64,000 bases of DNA, from positions 248,001 through 312,000 of the forward strand of contig JADJVX010000018.1 in the NCBI GenBank assembly GCA_016710385.1, given 5' to 3'. Numbering within the stretch: position 1 is the first letter of the stretch; each line of letters begins with the position of its first letter. Position numbers and translations under genes: made by a program. Source of the stretch: Actinomycetales bacterium. GTDB taxonomy: Bacteria > Actinomycetota > Actinomycetes > Actinomycetales > Dermatophilaceae. This document shows positions 63,872 through 64,000 of the stretch, one piece after another. The notes below the pieces were generated by a model. That model was given only the letters and a program-made list of their open reading frames with translations, was not told where the DNA came from and ran no database searches.

Positions 63872-64000
63872 TCAGGTCGGCATCGTCTCGGTGACCGACC
63901 GTCGCGCGCGTCGCACCTTCTTGTCGGAGATGGGGCGTTCACCCAGGGCCTCGGCGGTCCACTCGGCCTCGCGGTGGGCACCGTCGGGGGCAGCAGCCGG
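63872..64000 (-). CDS. C-terminal end of a tRNA (adenine-N1)-methyltransferase gene, partial
   Basis: The reverse frame from the right edge reads AHREAEWTAEALGERPISDK, VRRARRSVTETMPT and stops at 63872. This looks like the basic tail of TrmI-type tRNA m1A58 methyltransferases, which normally precede arc in actinobacteria. The rest lies outside the window. Assignment depends on context and a short tail. Confidence 0.55.
   Translation of the reverse strand, partial: PAAAPDGAHREAEWTAEALGERPISDKKVRRARRSVTETMPT

Noticed and set aside
1..64000. tRNA, rRNA or CRISPR array
   Set aside because: I saw no cloverleaf with TTCNANNC arm, no rRNA stretch, and no regular direct-repeat/spacer array; the 49192 triplet is too short and its spacers are alike.

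Overview
The window is GC-rich actinobacterial DNA. It carries a complete Pup-proteasome locus, RbpA, a split Lnt/Ppm pair and many ATGA/GTGA gene overlaps. The mix of anaerobic functions (lysine fermentation, a glycyl-radical enzyme with its activase, a hydrogenase-related membrane complex), amylosucrase and GH76 suggests a facultatively fermentative Micrococcales-type actinobacterium of the Intrasporangiaceae/Tetrasphaera kind. That placement is inference, not a phylogenetic result.

Layout: 1-6.1 kb holds the 3' end of an amylosucrase gene, a hotdog thioesterase, an RlmC-like rRNA methyltransferase, and an alkyltransferase-like (ATL) DNA-repair gene split by a 2,563-bp IS21-type element with a 6-bp target duplication. 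A nucleotidyltransferase follows. 6.1-13.5 kb is a seven-gene operon on the minus strand (ArsR regulator, NuoB-like, antiporter-like, HycD, HycP, HycQ, HycE) in the order of the M. tuberculosis Rv0081-Rv0087 locus. Its large subunit has no NiFe-ligand cysteines. 13.5-15.4 kb is a small accessory island: an unknown gene between two ~110-bp direct repeats, then an exported intradiol dioxygenase. 15.5-20.5 kb has GH76, the YjjI/YjjW glycyl-radical pair and a UMF1-type transporter. 20.6-24.1 kb has rbpA behind a SigR-like promoter, then fxsA, ppm and lnt. 24.5-33.9 kb holds lysine-fermentation genes (kal, kamE, kamD, kdd, kamA) around a two-component system and aroQ. 34-40.2 kb is mixed metabolism (flavin monooxygenase, YbaK, MFS, Lrp, 5'-3' exonuclease, WS/DGAT). 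40.3-56.9 kb is the Pup-proteasome region: helY, diacylglycerol kinase, tatC, tatA, pafC, pafB, two FKBPs, pafA, two coiled-coil genes, prcA, prcB, pup, dop. 57-62 kb has an esterase, a PRPP synthetase paralogue, DUF3054, GNAT and a secreted phosphoesterase. 62-64 kb has the proteasomal ATPase ARC/Mpa and the end of a tRNA methyltransferase gene.

Two features run across the window. First, a short word (GGTATGCCGT / ACGGCATACC) occurs dozens of times on both strands, in coding and noncoding DNA, and several copies sit at gene starts. Second, nine genes in the first 14.8 kb each contain one or two single-base frameshifts in short G/C runs, while the other 49 kb has none that I can see. This looks more like local sequence error than gene decay.

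How the parts could work together: KamA, KamDE, Kdd and Kal would carry lysine towards butyrate and acetate. YjjI/YjjW is oxygen-sensitive chemistry, and the hydrogenase-related complex could couple electron flow to ion transport under low oxygen. Pup, Dop, PafA, PrcAB and ARC form the tagging and degradation system, with PafBC as the linked regulators.
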